In this document: one piece after another, positions 59,697 through 64,000 of the stretch
Position numbering within the stretch: position 1 is the first letter of the stretch
Layout of the letters: each line of letters starts with the position of its first letter
Assembly (NCBI RefSeq): GCF_004087835.1
Contig: NZ_CP035119.1
Span: 1,674,001-1,738,000 of the forward strand
Direction: 5' to 3'
DNA length: 64,000 bases
Source of the DNA: Halorussus pelagicus
GTDB taxonomy: Archaea; Halobacteriota; Halobacteria; Halobacteriales; Haladaptataceae
Program-made: the position numbers and the translations under genes
The notes under the pieces: model-generated
Database searches by the model: none
Told to the model about the DNA's origin: nothing
What the model saw: the letters and a program-made list of their open reading frames with translations, nothing else

Positions 59697-61001
59697 ATGA
59701 CCGATTCCGACGACGCCGACGACCGCTCGATTCACACCGACAGCGTCCACGCGGGCCAAGACCCCGACCCGGCCACGGGGTCGCGCGCGCCGCCCATCTA
59801 CCAGACCACCTCGTACGTCTTCGACGACGCCGACCACGCCGCCTCGCTGTTCGCGCTCGAAGAACCCGGAAACATCTACAGCAGGCTGACGAACCCGACG
59901 AACGCCACGCTCGAAGAGCGCCTCGCCACGCTGGAGGGCGGCGAGGCGGCCCTCGCCACGTCGAGCGGCATGGCCGCGCTCGATTTAGCCACCTTCCTGC
60001 TCGCCTCGGTCGGCGACAACGTCGTCACGGCGTCGTCGCTGTATGGCGGCACCTACACCTACTTCACGCACACCGCGCCGCGCCGGGGCGTCGATGCGAA
60101 GTTCGTGGACACGCTCGACTATTCGGCCTACGAGGAGGCCATCGACGAGGACACCGCGTTCGTCCACCTCGAAACCGTCGGCAACCCCGCGCTCGTCACG
60201 CCGGACATCGAGCGCGTCGCGGCGATTGCTCACGACCACGACGTGCCGCTGTTCGTGGACAACACCTTCGCCACGCCGTACCTCTGCAACCCCCTCGACC
60301 ACGGCGCGGACCTCGTCTGGCACTCCACGACGAAGTGGCTCCACGGGAGCGGTTCGACCGTCGGCGGCGCGCTCATCGACGGCGGGACCTTCGACTGGGA
60401 CGCCGACGACTACCCCGAAATCGCCGACGAGAACCCGGCCTACCACGGCGTCAACTTCAAGGAGCGGTTCGGCGACGCCGCCTTTGCCTTCGCCGCTCGC
60501 GCTCGCGGACTCCGTGACTTGGGCAACCAGCAGTCGCCGTTCGACGCGTGGGTCACGCTCCAGAAGTTGGAGTCGATGCCCCTCCGCGTCGAGCGCCACG
60601 CCGAGAACGCGCTGGCGGTCGCCGAGTATCTGGAGGGCCACGACGACGTGGCGTGGGTCAACTACCCCGGACTCGAAAGTCACGAGACCCACGAGAACGC
60701 CGAGAAGTACCTCGATGGCGGCTACGGCGGCATGATAACGTTCGGACTGGAAGGCGGTTACGAGGCCGGACGCGCCGTGACCGAGGAGACCGACCTCGCT
60801 AGTCTGCTCGCCAATGTCGGCGACGCGAAGACGCTCATCATCCACCCGGCCAGCACGACCCACCAGCAACTCACCGAGGAAGAGCAGTTGGCGAGCGGAA
60901 CGACGCCGGACCTCGTTCGCCTGTCGGTCGGCATCGAGGACGTGGAGGACATTATCGCGGACTTAGAGCAGGCTATCGCGGCGGCACAGAAGCGAGCCTA
61001 A
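59697..61001 (+). CDS. metY: O-acetylhomoserine aminocarboxypropyltransferase-like (Cys/Met metabolism PLP enzyme)
   Basis: A 434-residue Cys/Met metabolism PLP enzyme. Motifs: SVHAGQDPDPATGSRAPPIY, YSRLTNPTNATLEERLA, SSGMAALDLATFLL, the PLP lysine in WHSTTKWLHGSGST and IIHPASTTHQQL. Length and the NFKERFGDAAFAFAARARG insert fit MetY-type O-acetylhomoserine sulfhydrylases, which make homocysteine from sulfide. Cystathionine gamma-synthase activity is the alternative. The MetX acetyltransferase gene, often next to metY, is not downstream here. Confidence 0.9.
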   Translation: MTDSDDADDRSIHTDSVHAGQDPDPATGSRAPPIYQTTSYVFDDADHAASLFALEEPGNIYSRLTNPTNATLEERLATLEGGEAALATSSGMAALDLATFLLASVGDNVVTASSLYGGTYTYFTHTAPRRGVDAKFVDTLDYSAYEEAIDEDTAFVHLETVGNPALVTPDIERVAAIAHDHDVPLFVDNTFATPYLCNPLDHGADLVWHSTTKWLHGSGSTVGGALIDGGTFDWDADDYPEIADENPAYHGVNFKERFGDAAFAFAARARGLRDLGNQQSPFDAWVTLQKLESMPLRVERHAENALAVAEYLEGHDDVAWVNYPGLESHETHENAEKYLDGGYGGMITFGLEGGYEAGRAVTEETDLASLLANVGDAKTLIIHPASTTHQQLTEEEQLASGTTPDLVRLSVGIEDVEDIIADLEQAIAAAQKRA

Positions 61002-61006
61002 TCGGG

Positions 61007-61468
61007 TCAGGGCGGATTTTCGGCGTCGTTGAGAGCGGTCAGCGACTCGGTCTCGTAGGCTCGTCGCCAGAGTTTGTGAATCGCCCGAGCCACCGTTTTC
61101 GGCTCTTCGACACGAATGCAGGACGCCTCGGCGTCTTTCGACGGTGCGTTCGGTGCCGGATGGAAGTGGCGGCCGGGAGCGCCGTCCTTCGGGTGGCGGT
61201 CCCACCGGAAGTTCACGGTCTTGGAATCGACGTGATGGAACGTGTAACAGCCTGTCCGGTACCACGTCACGTCGAATCGTGCCCACTCTGCGCCCCCGAT
61301 GCCGTCGTCGAAGTGGACGTGAAGCTCTCGCGGGTTGATGAGGTTGTTCAGTCCCGTTTCGCTCTCGTCTACGAGTCCGTCGAGGTTCGAGAACACCTCC
61401 CGGATTTGCTCCATGGCGGCCACATCGGGTGCCCCTACGTCACCGTCCAAGTCGTCTTCAGCCAGCAT
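61007..61468 (-). CDS. Putative toxin, TumE-like
   Basis: A 153-residue protein whose central part (FDVTWYRTGCYTFHHVDSKT, RWDRHPKDGAPGRHFHPAPN) resembles the TumE (DUF6516) toxin core, where RxD and a cluster of His residues recur. It follows the HTH gene by 6 bases on the same strand, the antitoxin-first order common in TA modules. It converges with metY, 5 bases apart. The biochemical activity is unknown, and the family match is moderate. Confidence 0.65.
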   Translation of the reverse strand: MLAEDDLDGDVGAPDVAAMEQIREVFSNLDGLVDESETGLNNLINPRELHVHFDDGIGGAEWARFDVTWYRTGCYTFHHVDSKTVNFRWDRHPKDGAPGRHFHPAPNAPSKDAEASCIRVEEPKTVARAIHKLWRRAYETESLTALNDAENPP

Positions 61469-61474
61469 TGGCTC

Positions 61475-62086
61475 TCAGACGTTCGCTCCCGATTCGGTTC
61501 CGGCGAACGCTCCACTGGTCTTGTTTCCGACGCGCTCGTCGCTGGCACCTGCGGCGCTCTCGTCGTCCGGGTCGAAATCGTACAGCGAGAGCGCAGCCTT
61601 CGCTATGTCCAAGTTCTCTTCGAGTGTCCGCCACCGGGCGAGGTCCTGCCAGCCCTCGTCGCCGGAGTCGAGTTCGTAGGCGAGGTCGTCCGGGTCGTTC
61701 GCGCCGTACTCCTCGCGGAGGTCGGCGATTTGGTCGCGGAGTCGCTCGATGGCGTCGGTCAACTCCGGTTTGGAGGACTCGCGGTGAATCGACGCGATAC
61801 GCCGGACGGCGACACTTTGGGCGGACCGCTTGTACTTCGTGCCCTGCTCTGCGGGGACCGTCTCCGCCTGTCCGATTTCGGCGAGCGTCGAGAGGTGGTC
61901 TCTGGCGGTCGGTTCGCTGACCTGCGCGCGCTCGCCGAGTTCCTTGGCGAACTGCGGTTCGCTCGTCACGTCCAGCACCTCGTGGACGCGCTCGAACGGC
62001 GTCGTCGCTTCGACCCACTCCTCGACTGCGGCCTCGTTCACGTCGCCCTCCCACGGCGAGGACGGCGGTGTATTCTGACTCGTCAT
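61475..62086 (-). CDS. HTH protein, probable antitoxin partner (DUF7342-like)
   Basis: A 203-residue protein. Residues 20-75 hold a winged helix (ERVHEVLDVTSEPQFAKELG, RAQVSEPTARDHLSTLAEIG), followed by a coiled-coil region (ELTDAIERLRDQIADLREEY) and an acidic tail. Haloarchaeal proteins of this type commonly precede TumE-like genes. An imperfect inverted repeat at 62128-62149, 42 bases upstream of ATG 62086, could be its operator. The longer frame running into mutL is rejected as it overlaps that gene. Confidence 0.72.
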   Translation of the reverse strand: MTSQNTPPSSPWEGDVNEAAVEEWVEATTPFERVHEVLDVTSEPQFAKELGERAQVSEPTARDHLSTLAEIGQAETVPAEQGTKYKRSAQSVAVRRIASIHRESSKPELTDAIERLRDQIADLREEYGANDPDDLAYELDSGDEGWQDLARWRTLEENLDIAKAALSLYDFDPDDESAAGASDERVGNKTSGAFAGTESGANV

Positions 62087-62127
62087 TGTCGGTGGTCCTA
62101 CCAGTACGGTACACCACACGAACAAAA

Positions 62128-62149
62128 ATAGTTTTCTCCGAGAAACTAT
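62128..62149. promoter_or_regulatory. Inverted repeat upstream of the HTH/TumE-like pair
   Basis: ATAGTTTTCTC and GAGAAACTAT face each other over a one-base centre (one extra T in the left arm). It lies between the mutL stop (62152) and the HTH gene start, a natural place for a promoter operator. Confidence 0.5.
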
Positions 62150-62151
62150 AC

Positions 62152-64000
62152 TTATTCCTCTCCGCGCCGCCCCGCGTGCCCCGGATAGTCGCGCTCGAAC
62201 CGGTCTTCTATCTCCTTCTCGCCGAACTCGATTATCACCGGTCGCCCGTGCGGGCAGGCGTAGGGGTTCTCGCAGTCGTCCAGCGCCGCGAGCAGTTCCA
62301 CGACCGACCCCTCCCGCAAGGATGTGTTCCCGGTAATCGATGGGTAGCACGCCAAATCCGCGAGCAGGTCGTCGGCGACCGCTTCCACCGTCTCGCCGCG
62401 GTCGTCGGGGTTCGTCGAGACGAACTCTCCGAGCGCGTCCCGGAGGAGTGCGGGGTCCAGCGTCTCGTCCAGCACGGTCGGCGCGGTCCGGACGACGACG
62501 GTGCGGCCGCTCGCGGGTTCGTCCTCGCCGTCGCTCGCTCCGTCGTTCTGCGCGCTTCCAGCGTCGCGCTCGTCCTTTCGCTCGGCGCGGAACCCGAGTC
62601 GTTCCAGCGCCTCGCGGTACTCCTCAAAGACGGCGGCCTCGCCCGCGGTCAACTCCAACTCGGCGGGCCGGGCGAGCATCTGGGTGGTCGAGTCGTCGGC
62701 GAACTCCGCGCGCAGTCGCTCGTAGTTGACTCGCTCGTCGGCCGCGTGCTGGTCCACCAGCACCAGTCCATCGGGAGTCTCGGCGACGACGTAGGTGTCG
62801 TGGAGTTGGCCGAGAATCCGCATCCGGGGCAGGGTGTCGAACTCGGGGTCCTCTGTGGTCTCGCCCGCCAACGTCCCGGACTCGGTCGGTGCCGCGAACT
62901 TCCGGTCGGCGTCGGTCGCGGTTCCGGTCGGGTCGGCGGTGTTGGCGGTCGCGTCGGTGGCCGTCCGCGCAGTTCTCTCGGTGTCGGAACTCGCGGGAGT
63001 CGTCGTGGCCGTCTCGGCGGTGTCGGTGGTCCCGGTAGCGGTCTCGGTGGTGTCGCCCGCCGTCTCGCCGCCGACCGAAGTCGTCCCGGTCGTCGCCCCG
63101 CTATCGCGGCGTCCTGCCTCCACCGCGTCCGAATGTGCCCCAGAACTCGACTCGTCGGGGTCCGTAGTTCTCTCGACCGATTTCGCCGTCGCGCTCTCCG
63201 TGTCCGGACGCTCGTCCAGCGTGGCCTGCTCGCGTTCGTCGGCGTCCACGAGTTTCGCTTGGGTCTCGCGCTCCTCGTTGCTCTTGCTCTCGCACTCGGG
63301 CGCGATGCTGGCCTCGTCTGGCGCGCTCCGGCCGCGCGGGGCCGACGAGCGAACGAGTCCGTGGTCGAGCAGGGCGTCCTCGACTGCACTCTCGACGGCG
63401 TTTTTGACCGCGCTCTCGTCGCTCCACCGACATTCCATCTTGCGCGGGTGGACGTTTACATCGACCTCGTTCGGGGGGACCTCCACGAAGAGGACCGCGA
63501 AGGGGTAGCGCTCCGCGGAGAGTTGGCCGCCGTAGGCCGAGAGGACCGCCTCGCGGACGACCGGCGAACTGACGTACCGGCCGTTGACGAAGGTGGACAT
63601 GTACTCGCGCGTGCTTCGGGTCGTTTCTGGGTCGCTGACGTGGCCCGAGACCGACGCGGATTCGGAGTCGCCCTCGACTGCTATCATCGACTCGGCGACC
63701 TCGCGGCCGTACACTGAGAGGAGCGCCGACCGAAGGTCGTCCCGACCGGTCGTGGCGAACACCTCCCGGTCATCGTGGGTCAGTGACACCGCCACGTCGG
63801 GGTTGGCCAGCGCGTAGCGCGTGACGACCGTGTTGACGTGTGAAAACTCCGTGGTCGTCGTCTTGAGGTACTTCCGGCGCGCGGGAGTGTTGTAGAACAA
63901 CTCCTCGACTTCGACCGTGGTCCCCACGGGGCGACCGGCGGGACCGACCGACTCGACCTCGCCGCCCGCCATCCGAAGTTCGGTCGCTCGGCCGCCGTCT
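62152..64000 (-). CDS. mutL: DNA mismatch repair protein MutL, C-terminal part (5' end outside window)
   Basis: The visible 615 codons run off the right edge. The N-terminal ATPase part is represented by GTTVEVEELFYNTPARRKYL, STFVNGRYVSS and EVDVNVHPRKMECRW. A very long Thr/Ala/Ser/Glu-rich linker follows. The C-terminal domain carries VLVDQHAADERVNYERL, matching the DQHA(x)2E(x)4E endonuclease motif, and YACPHGRPVI. It should therefore be a nicking-type MutL. mutS, usually next to it, would lie beyond the window. Confidence 0.95.
   Translation of the reverse strand, partial: DGGRATELRMAGGEVESVGPAGRPVGTTVEVEELFYNTPARRKYLKTTTTEFSHVNTVVTRYALANPDVAVSLTHDDREVFATTGRDDLRSALLSVYGREVAESMIAVEGDSESASVSGHVSDPETTRSTREYMSTFVNGRYVSSPVVREAVLSAYGGQLSAERYPFAVLFVEVPPNEVDVNVHPRKMECRWSDESAVKNAVESAVEDALLDHGLVRSSAPRGRSAPDEASIAPECESKSNEERETQAKLVDADEREQATLDERPDTESATAKSVERTTDPDESSSGAHSDAVEAGRRDSGATTGTTSVGGETAGDTTETATGTTDTAETATTTPASSDTERTARTATDATANTADPTGTATDADRKFAAPTESGTLAGETTEDPEFDTLPRMRILGQLHDTYVVAETPDGLVLVDQHAADERVNYERLRAEFADDSTTQMLARPAELELTAGEAAVFEEYREALERLGFRAERKDERDAGSAQNDGASDGEDEPASGRTVVVRTAPTVLDETLDPALLRDALGEFVSTNPDDRGETVEAVADDLLADLACYPSITGNTSLREGSVVELLAALDDCENPYACPHGRPVIIEFGEKEIEDRFERDYPGHAGRRGEE

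Noticed and set aside
62068-63717. A 549-codon plus-strand frame opposite mutL
   Set aside because: Antisense shadow of mutL in high-GC DNA; low-complexity translation and no homologous motif.

Overview
The window is chromosomal DNA of a halophilic archaeon (class Halobacteria). The evidence is its high GC, acidic proteins rich in Asp and Glu, twin-arginine secretion signals, TATA boxes about 25-27 bases upstream of start codons on apparently leaderless genes, archaeal RNase P RNA, an intron-containing archaeal tRNA, a doublet histone, an archaeal aIF2-beta and an Azf-type glucose-6-phosphate dehydrogenase. The genus cannot be fixed from sequence alone.

Layout. 1-8.4 kb is a citrate/1,3-diaminopropane hydroxamate siderophore locus: the end of one IucA/IucC synthetase with an overlapping RraA-like gene on the plus strand, and a second synthetase, diaminobutyrate decarboxylase and diaminobutyrate aminotransferase on the minus strand. 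A glutamine-synthetase-family gene diverges from them, and three DtxR/IdeR-like iron boxes lie between. 8.5-16.3 kb is mostly housekeeping: a MATE exporter, ornithine cyclodeaminase family, creatininase family, CBS protein, MptD, aIF2-beta and Azf. 16.3-18 kb is disturbed, with a gene remnant, a 117-base direct repeat and tRNA-Arg. 18-25.1 kb holds a lipoprotein, an RPA-type OB-fold protein, the histone, an HDAC-family deacetylase and a ZntA-type ATPase. 25.3-34.3 kb holds rnpB, AMMECR1, NAD salvage genes (pncB, pncA), an M23-like protein, a lipoate ligase-like protein and dihydroorotase, with an AT-rich gap at 30.3-31.3 kb.

34.7-45.7 kb is a peptide (Dpp/Opp-type) ABC importer: two paralogous binding proteins, two permeases and one fused double ATPase. 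It is interrupted at 40.7-43.2 kb by an AT-richer insert carrying a FilR1-type regulator, a Tat-exported protein and a tiny membrane protein. 45.8-50.2 kb holds Usp, DHH, BtpA and PfkB genes. 50.2-57 kb is mosaic: two copies of a structured dispersed repeat, a Fic-like gene with a nearby relic, an intron-bearing tRNA-Lys with a duplicated 3' end, an M20 peptidase and a small winged-helix gene with an 18-base palindrome at its start codon. 57.5-61 kb holds SDR, Sir2 and MetY genes. 61-64 kb holds a probable TumE-type toxin-antitoxin pair and the 3' part of mutL, which runs off the window.

The most unusual items are: the iron-box-controlled glutamine synthetase homolog facing the siderophore operon; a 63-69 base element found beside both tRNA genes together with copies of their 3' ends; the covarying hairpin repeat; the peptide-binding protein that has lost its lipobox cysteine; and the insert inside the importer cluster. 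No CRISPR array and no intact transposase was seen.
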